This document shows, one piece after another, positions 13,201 to 26,500 of a DNA stretch of 64,000 bases. The position numbers were made by a program, and so were the translations under genes. Within the stretch, counting starts at the first letter, position 1. Every line of letters starts with the position of its first letter. This DNA comes from Microplitis mediator. Its lineage: Eukaryota > Arthropoda > Insecta > Hymenoptera > Braconidae. The notes under the pieces were generated by a model, which saw only the letters and a program-made list of their open reading frames with translations, was not told the origin of the DNA and did not search any database. The stretch lies in assembly GCF_029852145.1 (NCBI RefSeq), contig NC_079974.1, positions 20,004,082 through 20,068,081 on the forward strand, in the 5' to 3' direction.

Positions 13201-14299
13201 AACTAAACAATAATAATAATAATGATAATGATAAAATATATATTACGTAAAACGATAACTCAGCTGTAAGTAAACATGCAACAGATTTATAGTTATAATT
13301 TTTCTAATTGTTCTGAGGCAAATACCAATCGATCACATTTTACTCTCAATTAAAAACTAAAATTTTTCTCTAATATAATTTATAATTTTGTTTAATTCAT
13401 TCAATACATAATTTTAGTGCCTCTTTGTAGTGAAAAATTAAATTTAAAAATTTATTTTACAGCCCAGTTATGCGCTCGATTTTCTAATTATGGCCCCTGA
13501 ATACAAAAACGATAACAAATTATTTTTTGGTCATTACTGATTTAATAAAACTGTAATTTTCACAACAGTCTTGAGTTTTTTTTCGTTTTTTCTTTCTTTT
13601 TTATATAAAACAATATAATACAAATACAATTTTAGATTTTCATTGTTACAGAAGCCGTAAATTGGTTTCCTTTTATTTAAAACTTAAATTTTAATAATTG
13701 TTTTATAAAATGTTCTTATATTTTTTCAAATATTTTTTATCCGTAGAGTAGTTCAAATTTTTTTACGCGGGGAAGCTAAAGTACAATTTGTTTTAAAAAT
13801 TCTACTAGCTACGTTTTATGTCTCCACTGTCCACTTACTTAACATTTCATTTAAAAATAATGGAACCGTTATTACAAATAATATAAAAAAAAAAAACAAA
13901 AACAAATCATTTAATTATGATTAAGAACAAAAAATAATTAACTAAGGCCCAGTCGCAGTAAATGCGACACCGATAAATCTGATTAATTGAAATAACGTCA
14001 TTTTCAATCCACAATTAGCAGTATCTACTCTTGACTTATTTTATTATTTATTTTAATTATATCATTTTATTTATCTCAATAATTCTTATTTACACATGTG
14101 CGTTGTCTCAGCGACAGTAATTTTCCAAAGACAAAATTTATTAACTTATTTTTTTATTTTTTAATATTTTTTAAAATTAATTGCAATGGAAATTTAAACT
14201 AAATCGCGAGACACTCGCTCTTAAAATATTCTATATATATACAAACGTTGTGTATACAATAATTCAATAAAATAATTATATAAATATGTATGTATATTA
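9105..14299 (+). other. 3' UTR of the acidic protein gene and A+T-rich spacer
   Basis: No coding exon is recognisable in this stretch of about 5.2 kb. It is extremely A+T-rich, with many AATAAA-like hexamers beginning within 50 bases of the stop codon, so the real polyadenylation site cannot be chosen from sequence alone. It contains poly-T and ATA microsatellite runs (for example near 10239-10263) and one inverted-repeat element at 12704-13077. The short open frames here are low-complexity Phe/Ile/Tyr runs and are not genes. Confidence 0.6.
12704..13077. repeat. Inverted-repeat element of the GATACTGAAGTTAGC family, copy 1
   Basis: The left end GATACTGACGTTAGCTGACG and the right end (reverse complement GATTCTGAAGTTAGCAGACA) are near-identical. 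Both continue into TGATAATTTTT. The inner sequence has further mirror-image motifs around TTTTTTAAATTTTCTACA. There is no ORF. Relatives lie at 49105-49302, 51049-51680, 61827-62194 and 62335-62500. Confidence 0.7.
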
Positions 14300-15602
14300 G
14301 GGTGCTCCGTTTGAAACGAAGATTTTTTTTTTTTCGTTCCCCATCAAAAATCTTGTTCTACATGTAAAAATAAAAATTCAGTGAAATTTTGAGCTCTTAA
14401 TAACAATTTTAAGAACTGGAACAACGTCGTTGAAGTTTTCCCATGCTAAAAGCATGTAAATTTTGATTCTTTTTTTTTTATCGAATAAAACTCAGCCCCA
14501 TATTGACGTATCTTATCGGTTCAAAGTTTTCTTGGAAGAGAATTGTATGCTCTTTGAAAAAGCCTGTATGTGCTTAGCAGTACCTTCAACTACATCCCTC
14601 GTGGAAGCCTTGAAAGTCTAATTTCCTACGAAATTAGTGGTTTTTTATTGTTAACTTGTAAACGATTGACTTTTGGGAAAAAAAGTACATGACATTTTTT
14701 GTAGGAAATTTAGTCTTCTACAAAAAAGTTTTCATAAGTCAAATCTCTACAATCAATATTTAAAAAGATATATGAACTTTAACTAAGTAAAATTCGAAAT
14801 TTTAGCTAAATGTCAAGATTAACGGTTTTATAATTCAAAACCATTATATAAAACATGTTTTTTTGAACATAATCCATCTGTTAGGTCCCAAGGACATCGA
14901 AAATTCGAACGAGATTCTTCAAATCTGTGTTTTAATCATTCAATTTTTCAAAAGAATTGCAAATGAGGTTGGTACTTAAGAACAATTTGGATGAATAATT
15001 ACGGGTATTTTATATTTTATATAAATATATATTAATTGATACTTACCATAAGTTAATAACTGATTATATTGTATAGTATTGAACATTGACATTTAGCTAA
15101 AATTTCGAATTTTACTTAGTTAAAGTTCATATATCTTTTTAAATATTGATTTTAGAGATTTGACTTATGAGAACTTTTTTGTAGAAGACTAAATTTCCTA
15201 CAAAAAATGTCATGTACTTTTTTTCCCAAAAGTCAATCGTTTACAAGTTAACAATAAAAAACCACTAATTTCGTAGGAAATTAGACTTTCAAGGCTTCCA
15301 CGAGGGCTGTAGTTGAAGGTACTGCTAAGCACATACAGGCTTTTTCAAAGAGCATACAATTCTCTTCCAAGAAAACTTTGAACCGATAAGATACGTCAAT
15401 ATGGGGCTGAGTTTTATTCGATAAAAAGAAAAGAATCAAAATTTACATGCTTTTAGCATGGGAAAACTTCAACGACGTTGTTCCAGTTCTTAAAATTGTT
15501 ATTAAGAGCTCAAAATTTTACTGAATTTTTATTTTTACATGTAGAACAAGATTTTTGATGGGGATCGAAAAAAAAAAAATCTTCGTTTCAAACGGAGCAC
15601 CC
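14300..15602. mobile_element. 1.3-kb foldback element with about 520-bp inverted arms and TA target
   Basis: The ends are GGGTGCTCCGTTTGAAACGA on the left and its complement on the right, both flanked by TA (14298-14299 and 15603-15604). The left arm, 14300 to about 14822, and the right arm, about 15085-15602, match almost base for base. The 262-base loop carries no ORF. A TA duplication fits an IS630/Tc1/mariner-mobilised non-autonomous element. The high arm identity suggests recent insertion or arm homogenisation. Confidence 0.85.
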
Positions 15603-15604
15603 TA

Positions 15605-16300
15605 ATGTATATATTTCTATATGTATATATATAAATGTATTTTATTAAACAATATATACATACATATTATATATATTTATTTATAATAAAAGATTCGTAT
15701 CGGCCGACGCCTCACCCGCTCATTCAATCCAACACTAAATTATCCACAACAAAATAATAAAATAAGTTGAGGAAATAAAAAGTTGATGGCTTAAAAAATA
15801 TAATATTTAAACAATAATTTAAAAATTAAATTGTCTCAATATTGTACTCGTTACAATGACGGAAAAAAAAAAAAATTGGCGGTTTAATGGCTGCCGAAAT
15901 ATTTACGAATTTAACTAGACGGATTGCAGCTGCGGACGGTCGCGAAAAACGACGTTTAGTATCCGTGTGATCCGATTAAGGCAGTCTCCTCCACTTGGAC
16001 GATTTAGCTGACGTGGTCTCAACACGACTCCTCAGATATCCTCAGACAATTATTAAGGATAAACTCCAGGCATTAAAACCTCCATGTCCTTATGGATTTA
16101 TATTTTTCATTCTATTCGTGTTATCCAGTCTCGGTACAAGCAGGACAGTCTCTAAACGCCGGAGTGTTTTATCGCCCGACGCAATTTATTTATTTATTTA
16201 ATTAATTAATTTATTATTTATGTATACAAAAAAAAAAAGTTATCTGATATAATTAGCGACGCAGATGCGTCTCCGAAGTGTCGTCAGACTTAATTTTGGT
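15605..16300 (-). other. tara: Probable 3' UTR of tara
   Basis: This lies just downstream of the tara stop on the minus strand. AATAAA (TTTATT on the plus strand) occurs in the run at about 16186-16200, roughly 100 bases past the stop, and again near 15664. The stretch 15880-16180 is clearly richer in G+C and complex than its surroundings, as expected of transcribed UTR. The open frame at 15995-16201 on the plus strand resembles no protein I know. Confidence 0.5.
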
Positions 16301-17235
16301 CTAGGTCTCAAGACCGGGCACAAGACTGTGGAAGGTCTGGATGTCATGAAAGGCTCTGCCGCAACTTTGATTGTTATTTCTTTCAAATTTAGTAAGATCG
16401 AAGTGCTCATCAAGCGAATGTAAATCAACGAATCTCTCTTCGAGGGTTTTAGAATCAGAGAATCTGGGAAAGTCACAAATTCTATCGGTATCACAACCAA
16501 CGTCCGTTACATCCATTAAATTTATAGAGTCCGTGGATCTGCCAATTGACGACAGCGACGTGTCGACAATGTCCGTGGTAAAGATATTGGCTGATGTCGT
16601 CGAACGATCGCTCGTTGATCCCAACCGATTATCATGCTGGTGATAACTACCCAGAGAATTTTCCGTCTGCTGATCCGGCAGGTCGTCTATGTGGGATAAG
16701 AGTCGCGGGGTGGGTGGCAGGATGTAAAAGTCACTGAATACTTCATCTTGCAAGTCCAGGTCATCGTGCCTTTGACGTTTTGGACTTAAACTTTCGCTTC
16801 CACGTAATTCTTCACCCAGTCTGAAAAATAAAATTTTAAAAAATTCATTTATTAGATTCGCTGTTAATTTTCAAAATTTAGGAATTAAAATTAAATATAA
16901 ATATAATTACCTCTTTTTAGAAGATTCCGAATCAGTGCCGACAATAAGATTTCCACTGACGTCATTCTCCTTTGACGAATCATCGAGATAACTGACTAAT
17001 GGCAGTCCATAATTTCTCGTTTTTTCGTCCCGGTTCTCACGGTGTAGCCGTCTTACTGCGTTATTTATTAGCACAGATCTACATAGACTAGCTTCTGGAT
17101 CCTCGATATTGCGAAGTTTTCCAGCAGATATTTTAAGCAAACGTCTACGCTCTTCTCTGGCGCGGTACTTGGCGGATATCATGGTCGGTCGACTCCTACG
17201 GATTACCAAGTCTTCCTCTAATCTCATCTTAGCGC
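16301..17235 (-). CDS. tara: tara coding exons 2 and 3 (SERTA domain and C-terminus)
   Basis: Exon 2 (17235-16911) starts after TTGCTTACAG and ends at AAGAG|GTAATT. Exon 3 (16820-16301) starts after TTTTTCAG and ends at TAG (16303-16301). The 90-base intron between them is ordinary. Exon 2 carries the whole SERTA domain, and exon 3 carries the ILPPTPRLL motif and the acidic tail. Upstream of the exon 2 acceptor the frame stays open into an in-frame ATG (17257), but that stretch is the intron's polypyrimidine/acceptor sequence. Confidence 0.85.
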
Positions 17236-17446
17236 CTGTAAGCAAATAATATTTCATTTAATATTCACCTTCATCACATACGTCATATATTACATATTTT
17301 ATTATTTTTATCGTAAAGAAAAAAAGTTACAGTAGGATCTTACTACTGGATATCAGGCAAAGTGTTGAGAGATTTTCGAGTAACGGTAAAACGGATAGTA
17401 ACGCAATGCTCGTCGTCAAGTTAGCGGTACGTATATATGTGGATGT

Positions 17447-17542
<96 letters not shown>

Positions 17543-20500
17543 GAAGAACGCTTGATCATGAAAGAGCGACGACTTGACACTCTAGTACTCTGGACAAGAG
17601 CGAGATAGCTATTGAGCGCAAGATATAGGTAAGCACTGAGGGGATTTTCCTCAATATACCTCCGTAGTTGTTGTCCATGTTGCGGTTGTGACCCACATAT
17701 AGACGACTATATATATGTAGACATCAAATTCAATCTATATATTATAAATTCCGCAGATATGAAAAGAAATATATCAAGATTCCCGATTTGTAATATTATA
17801 TATTTGTTAAACTTTTTGCATATATTTTTACTCATATTTTTTTTGTGAGCTGCTGGAAATTTTGCTTTAAATTAAAAAAAAATTACTTGGAGTTATTGAC
17901 GAGTTCAAATCAGTCATAGAAAATGCAACTAAACTTATTTATATATTTTATTTATATATGAATTTGAATTTTTAAATCATAGAATACACAGAAAAAAAAA
18001 AATCTTGGGGTAAGTGAAAATTTTCTACGTCAAAAAATCCTTTTTTTGGGTAAAAGTACCATTTGTGAGCAATAGTCTGATAAAAGTCTTTGAATATGTT
18101 TCAAAAATATGTTGTTACCGCGCTTTTTTCAAATTATTTTATTCAAATTTTTCTAAAGGCCAGTGTCCAAAACTGGGCCTAAGGTGGCCAAAAATGGTAC
18201 CTCTACTCTAGGTATAAAAATTAAAATCAAAATGTAGTTTAATTTATTTTGTACCAATAATTGATTTTTTATTGTCCATAAGTAAATTAATTTGAAATAA
18301 TAATCAGTTTTAAAGCTGTCAGTTATTTGAAAAACTATAATTCTGATTGAATTTTTTTTTTATAATGAGTTTTTGTACACCAGGAATTTAATCGCAAGAG
18401 TAAAAATTATCAAAAACTAATTTAATTATATCAACAAATCGTTATTTTGTAAAATTAATAAATTTTATTAAATTCCCACAATTTTTTTTGTAAATTTAAA
18501 AAATTTTCAACACCTAGTCGTCATATTTTAATTTAAATAATTTAATACTGCAACTTTTATATATATTTTATATATATATCAATATATTAAAAGTTACTCG
18601 AAAACTTAAATTTATTATTCTCTACAGTACTGTAATATACTGTGCTGCGTTAAACTATCTCGTAAGTAGTGCAAATGTAGAAAAAAAATAAGAAAAAAAA
18701 TCTTTACTTCAAGGTACTTGTAATGATAATAATAAAAGTGTATAAAAAATACTTTTTAAGTAAGTACATATTTATAGAGCAAGTTGTACAGGAAGTATAG
18801 AAGTGACGAAAGACGTAGTGGTCTTGTTGAAATATTTCGAGAGTCAGACGATGAGTCGAAATGGAGTAAGAAAGTTGTAGGTATAAAAAAAAAAACATTT
18901 TATAAAAAATAAATAAAATAAAAAAATTTTTCCATGCAAGTGAGTACTTGGGATGAAGTCGCTCATTTTTATTCCATCATTATTTTAAATGACACTATTT
19001 TAATAAAATGGCCTTTATTATTCTTATTATAAAATATTAAAAAACCGGGGTAAGTCCAGGAGGTGTAGGTGTTAAATTTTAACACCGAAAGCGGTGTTAA
19101 ATATATTCATTACTGGTGTTATAGAGATAATATTCATTAAATTTTTATATTTTTTTTTATGTAAATTTTTTTTTCTAATTTCTATACGTGGAATTTTTTT
19201 TACACCGAATTAACACCGCAAAACTACACCTACACCGGTGTTATTTCATTTTAACACCGCTCTTTTTTCAGTGTAATGAAATAAATTAAAAAAATAATTC
19301 ACGGAAAAAAATGATGCTCAAAATTTTAATACTTTGTAGTTTATTTTTTACTCAAAATTAGTATATTTGTATACAAATATCAAACCAGGATCATTATATA
19401 TTACAAAATGGCTACTATTTATATTAAAATTTGATACACATAGAAGAGCAAAATTAGTAATTTCGTATATTAAAATTAATATGAAAAAGAATCGATAAAT
19501 TGGTATCTACAGTTATTTATTACTATTCAAATAAACATAGAAAAATTTAAAAAATTTACCACTTATTCGATTTATGTATATAATAAATTAATTTATAATA
19601 ACGAATAAATAACATTTTATATTAATTATTAGTCAATGGGATAGAATTTATAAAATAAGAGTTAAAAATTTTCGGTATTTTTATGAGCAAAAAATCAGTA
19701 TCTAGTATACTAATTTTTCATTTTATTATTTACCACTTATTCGATTTATGTATATTGTAAATTAATTTATAATGATGAATAAATGATATTTTAAGCTAAT
19801 AATTGATCAGTGGTATCGAATTTATAAAATAAAAGTTTGTAACTTTTGCGATTTTCGGCTGGAAAAATCAGTATCTAAGATAGCAATTCTTAATTTGACC
19901 AATCATTACTTTTTAATAGACATATGCCATAAATTAATTAATTTTCACTAATAAGTCACGTATTTAAATACCTAAAAGTAATAATATTAATTTACTTTTT
20001 GAAATAATTGATAGTAGTTTTTAGGAATCTACAAAAATTAGTAAACTACTTTGCATTAAGTACATAATAGTACCAATTATTGATAACAGATTCCACTTTT
20101 TACTATCATTTATTAATTTTTAATATTCTATTTTTTCCGTATACCGTTGATTTAAAAAATTATTAAATAAAATCTAAAATGTTATGACATAAATTGAAAT
20201 GTTTTAATATCTGTCAACAAGTGTGACTATCAACTTACTAGATGGCGCTTAAAACCACTTTTATAATGTGTAATAAAATAATAATTTAATGTAATATAAT
20301 GTATATGTAAGTAATATACATATAAGAGTCGGTCGGAACTGAAAGCGCGACAGAAAAATATCAAGATGTTGAGTTAAATAAATATCAAACGACACTTGTT
20401 GCTAATACTATTAAATACAAACGTCTGTTAACAAACACAAGCTCACTGTATACTATCTCGTCTTTACTATATAAGTAATAATAATGAATACGAGTTATAT

Positions 20501-23500
20501 TTAATCTAACGTGTAAATTAATAGATAATCATAAGCGGTGTTAAATAAAAATTTTTCAGTGTAATAATTATATCGATTGTTCAATACGATAGATTGTATA
20601 TTATATATATATGAGAATGGTCATTTCAAGGCAATTGCAGGCAAAGAGAAGGGAATTGAAGACAGCGGAGTTTAACAAACTTTCTCTGCGGGGGAAGGGC
20701 ATTGAAAAAATATAAAATGTTTAAATAAAAAAAAGTATATATATAAAAAAAAGAAAAAATATAACAGACGGTGCACGGATCTGTTTTGTTACCTAACAGT
20801 GATCTCGGATCGCGTGAAATCGCTGACATGAGAAAAGAAAAATTATCTCGTAATCTTTGTAATTTTACAAATTTTTTTTTTAATTATTAAAATGTTAATA
20901 CTAGTCAATATGTTAATTAATTAATTAATTTATTTATTTATTGATAATTTTTATCGCAAGTAATTTATTTATGAGTGACGTTCAATAAATATTTAAATAA
21001 AACTAAAGAGATTTAATTGTTAATTTTGAGTCAAGTATTTATTATAATCATGATAATGATCATGATGTTGTCGCCATATTGCATTTGTAGAAATAGAAAG
21101 TGCTCACTCAATACCACTCTACACAATTATGTAGAGATGGAGAAATAAGATGTACAGACGTACAGACATTGGACGGAATTACAGGGATAGAAGTGAACGA
21201 AATAACTAAATGAATTTAAACGTGTTATAAATAGACTCTTAAGTTGTCGGGAATAGCGCATCTTGCTTCTTTAAATATATACTCATAAGTTGATACAACA
21301 CCAAGACACACAATACATTTTCATGTTATCTTAAACTAATTATTTATCATCAATATACTTATAAAAGTTGGGAGTGAATTCGGAGTTATCACCAATTTTA
21401 TTTAAATTCGAATTCACTCGGAGTTTATAAAACAATTACTCCGGATATGGAGTAAATATGGAGTTTGTTTTATCCAGATTCGGATTTTATTTAAATTCCC
21501 ATTCACTGATTCGGGATTTTAATAGTAAATTTCACTACGAGTATTAAATAAACAAACAGTCATCCGCTTCACATTCACTCCGGATTTAATCCACGTTCAC
21601 TCCGAATTTTTTTACAGAGTATAAATATTTGTTTAATAAAAAAATATATATATTTTAAAAATGTTAATAATTATAAAGAGGTTTTTGCCTTCTCTGATTG
21701 TCCGCAACGGAATTGCCCACGGCAAGGACATTCACTGCAAGGTCATATATATATGTATAAACATATAAATATGTGTGAGTGTATATGTGAAAGCTTTAAT
21801 TTAGTATCAATAATTTTTTTATTTAAATACTAAAATATAAAATATCCTCTACTTCCGTAAAAATGAAATTATTCTTAATTATCACGTGACTTATTAGTAT
21901 AAACAAATATATTTACTTGTTTGTAGTGTTAATAAATACAAACATCGTCTAAATTATGATTTGACGTCACGCGACTCGCCTCATATATTTAACATTTTTT
22001 ATTACTCTCCTTTTATTAATTAATCAATTAAATATTTTATTTAATTGTTCTCATTTTAGTACGAGAAAAGTGATTTTTTTTACTGACAAGTAAATGAAAA
22101 TCTATATATATGACGTAGATATATTTAGTGACAGCGGAAAAAGATACGGTTTAAAGGACTTGATTTCATGTGGGACACGATACCGTAAGCTTTACTTGAG
22201 GTCCGTTATAATATTTTTGCTGTTGTATTTTTTATGCATTTTTATTATCATCATTATTGTTTTCTTTATTTATTAGTCATTGGGAAATTTTTGGCTGACA
22301 ATAATCACTGCCGTTGTCATACTCAAGTATTTTTAATGCAATTTTTTTAACGCACATTTATATGGATATCACTAATGTAATTTTTTTATTTTTTTGTTAC
22401 AATGAATGTAATTTATTAGATTTTATTGAGAGAGTAGAGGATAGTTCCTCAGCACGCGGTTTATGATGTCCGCGGTGTAGTTAAATAGGCCGTGACCATT
22501 CAGGCGACTTTCTCCCGAGACTTGCAATCAGTCAAGACTTTTATTTAAAAAACTACTGTATTATATATATATTTTTTCATGTATGCAAGTACGTATTGTC
22601 GGTACGTAAAAGTGCGTAAAAATAATGAATGACAAAAATAAACGATTCATTAGTAAATTCATCAATGCAGATGTGAAGAATAAAAAAAAAAAAAGTCATA
22701 AATTAATTCCGTGTCATTAGTCGTCATAAAAAAGTGGAGCAAATGAGATAACCTTAATCGAAGAGTAAACGAAACTGAAAATTATAATAAAAGAAATAAA
22801 AAAAAGTTAAATTTCAAGTGTAAAAATTATGTCGGCATATAATTTTAAAGCTCTCCAAGCTAATAGAGTCAACTGGTCGGAAACGCTTGATGAGAAATTT
22901 ATACGTATGAGTGGGAGTGAGAGGAGAGACTGAGAGAGGGAAATATAAAAATGAAAGAGAGGGGGCTTAGGTGAGCGCAGGTGCGAGGTTTGCGCGCACG
23001 TGCAGTGGCAGATAGACACGTATATCTGACTCTCTGCACGTTCGTATCTACTGTTCGCTTGTATGTATATATGGGTTCAAAGGACACGACACATCTACGA
23101 GCCTTAAAAAATAATCTATTAAAATTTTTTAAACTTAATGCTGTTTAAATAAAATGAATTACATTTACTATAATTATTATTATTGTAACAATATGAGTAA
23201 TTATAATAGTAGTAGTAGTTGTTATACTTAATATTCAAATATATAATAAATATTTGGTTTATCGTAAAATGTTAATGAGCAAGTACGTTGATAATGATAC
23301 AATTAACAAAATATATTTTTTTAGATAAAATTTAGTTCATGTCTCACTTGCGCGCGCGCCCGCCCGCCATAAAGCCACATCAATACACAGCAATCATGTT
23401 AAGAGCAGATGTTATCCCTTCCCAATAGTCGTCTACTCGTGCGGTTCTCTCTTTTGGAATATAAGCGCGCGCCCAAGTTTATTCTTGGTGGGGGTGGACA

Positions 23501-26500
23501 TCAACGAGAAATACCCGAGTCTGTCGGCTCGAGTCGCGATTCTTCGGTTTACAGTAAACGTCCACCGCCTGTTGTCCGCAACACAAAACACCAACACACC
23601 TTCTAATCACCCAGCATCTAAACCGCCTCTACACTAAATATGTCCTCAGTTAATCAGCTACCAAGTCCATCATACCCTCATTATACCAATGTCATTTTTT
23701 TAAAAATACGTAATCTTGCATTGATTGCTTATATGAAAATATTAATATTAATAATTATCAATAAATAATTGATTAGATAAGATTATAATTATAATTATTA
23801 AATAAATTTAAATGTTATTGAAATATATATGAGTAATAAATAAATAGATGTATAGTAATTTAAAGGAGGTCATGGGAATATTGGAAAGAAGAAAACCGGT
23901 CGATTGTGATTCGCTGGTGGGTCTCTGATGGTAGTGTAGAGTAAAAGCGAGGGAGAGAGAAGAGAAAGAGAGATAGTGAATGAGGAATAGAGAAAGAGAG
24001 AAAGGGATGGATGGATACTTGGATATGCCTTTGTCTACCGCCACCTGTCCACGCCATACTGCTCGCACTGTCGAATGCATTAATTTCACATCCCCTCTTT
24101 TCGCGCACCATGTTACGTTTATAGTTGTATAATATCTCTAAAGGGGATAAAGATTTATTTTGGCATATTCACATACTTCCGGATACAAATTTTTACTTTT
24201 TTTATTAGACATTACGTATGCATGTGTGTTATGTCGCTACGCGGTGATATGATGTCTGGTTAGACTGATCTGATGCTATCTAGCAATGAAACTTAACCAT
24301 CACGCGAATTATAAAACGTTGATACGCCTGACATATCTGTCTATTTTTACATCAAGATTCAGCATCAACTGACAGAGAAAGAGTGAGAGAGAGATCTGTG
24401 AGATCAGCGAGTTAATTTTATACCAAGGGTGTTTAGTTGCTTTTTTTGTTTGCCTTTACTCCGGTATTTAGTACTTACAGATATTTAATTTTAAAATTTA
24501 ATAACCGGCATTCAATTTAATATTTTGAATTTTGAAATCTAACTTTTTAGCTTTGACTAGACTATTGTGCTATTCTGCGCTTCCTGCGTACCAGAAACTC
24601 CCTCACTCATTTATGATATTTAACTATATAATACATAAATGATGTGTCACGCATGCTTGCATGACGTGGAAAGAAACCGTGTAGTATCCACGTCTATATT
24701 AATTTTAAAATTATAAATTACATGTCTTTATCTTTGTGAAATAATTTTTTTTATTTTTATTTTTAATTTAAAATTTTTTAATTTATACTTTTTTTACTTC
24801 ATTCTAATATATAAGGTATTATTTTAACTTTTTTTATCCGTATACACTTTGGAAATATTTACGAGTACATATTTTCACGGCATAAAACTAAGGTAGTGCA
24901 CAAAATAACTTCCTACTGAGAAAGTTTTATGAAGCTTTTCTCGCGACCATTAACGACTTGAAGTATATAAACTTTTGAGTATGAAAAATAGCTCATTTTC
25001 TATTTCACTTTTTTATTATTTTCCTTTTTTTAGTGTTCTGTAGTATTGTAATTCATTAATTAACGTAATAAATACACTGTAAAAAATTTGTGGATTCAAG
25101 TCGGAGTAAATTCGAAGTAACTGCGGAGTAGATTTCCGTCGTAGTAAAATTTACTCCAAAGGGAATTTTATTTTAGAGTTAAAGACAAACTTCTAATTTA
25201 CTCCGTATGCGGAGTCATTTTTTTTTACTCCGAGTGACGGAATGAATTCGAATTTAAATAAAATGTAGAGAAAAAATATTTTTACCCGCCAAAAAAAAAA
25301 AATTTTACCTCAAAATATTTTGAATTTAAAATTAAAAAAAAAATATTTCTCGCGCCAAGAAATCATTTTTTTGTGTACGATAATTATCATAAATTGTAAA
25401 TAAAGTAAAAAATAAATAAGCAACAGTAATAAATAAAAACGTTAATTACTAGTTAAAGAAGTAAATTAGCCTTTGTTCATCGAGATTCTTCAATCGCATT
25501 TAGCAATTACCGTATCACTAAGAGAAAGCGTTTAGAGAGAAAGAAGTTTAAAAAAAATAAGCTAAAGAAATGATAAAGAAAAAGTTGGCAAGATTCCAAG
25601 TGCCCGCAATCCGCGCTAACGACACTTTACAGAAACGAGTTGTATACTCTACAGTGTTGACGAGGCGCCAGGATTAACCGCACCAATGAGAATTAGGATG
25701 GAACTTAGTGTAAGCAATAATACAAAACCAGGACGAGACTACTTGTAATAAAGGATTTAAATGCTAAAATTTAAAAAGATTACATGCAGATTAGTATTTT
25801 AACTCCACGGAAACGCATTTTTAACCGTTCATCGCTTCATTTGATACAAGTTATGAAAATATATATGTACCTAGTGCACAATTATAAAATGACTCACCCG
25901 CGTAATCGTATCTACAGTCTGTATATAGAAGTGATGATACCGATTGTATGTGAGAATGAATGATTTAAAAAATAAAATTCCGTCACACGAATCTTCTTCT
26001 AGTGCAATGCATAGAATCCAACTACAGCTCGAAATGTTCTTACACACGGCCCACTTTCTTTACTTTCACGTTCCTACATATCCCGTGTGGTTTCCCATGC
26101 GCGTGTCTCAATCTTACATTACTTGCATATATGTAAGTGTTGTTTTTTATTTTGTAATTGTCCGGGTATCTGTAAAAATTATACTGTCATAGAAAAGTGT
26201 ATCAGTATTAATATGACTTGTTGTTATTATCATTATTATTATTATAGTAATATGTAGTTTGTATAGAGTAGTTAGAAGTACACTTGGATTTCCGTGCAGA
26301 AACAGCAAACTAACAACAGTAGAATAAGAAGCAAAGCCATCAGTAGCCTGGCCCCGATTAATTTCTAACGGGTTTACATTTACCGCAGTATAACAACTCA
26401 TAGAACTTTGTGAATATATATATAAATATGTGGATGCATTTTCTTGTTACGTGCCTCGACTCATCAGATTTCAGAATATAGAATAATATATATATATATA

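Noticed and set aside
17236..17257. ATG at 17257 (MKYYLLTG) as an alternative tara start
   Set aside because: It lies in the polypyrimidine/acceptor region of the intron. The sequence TTGCTTACAG is a strong 3' splice site, and an upstream exon matches in phase.
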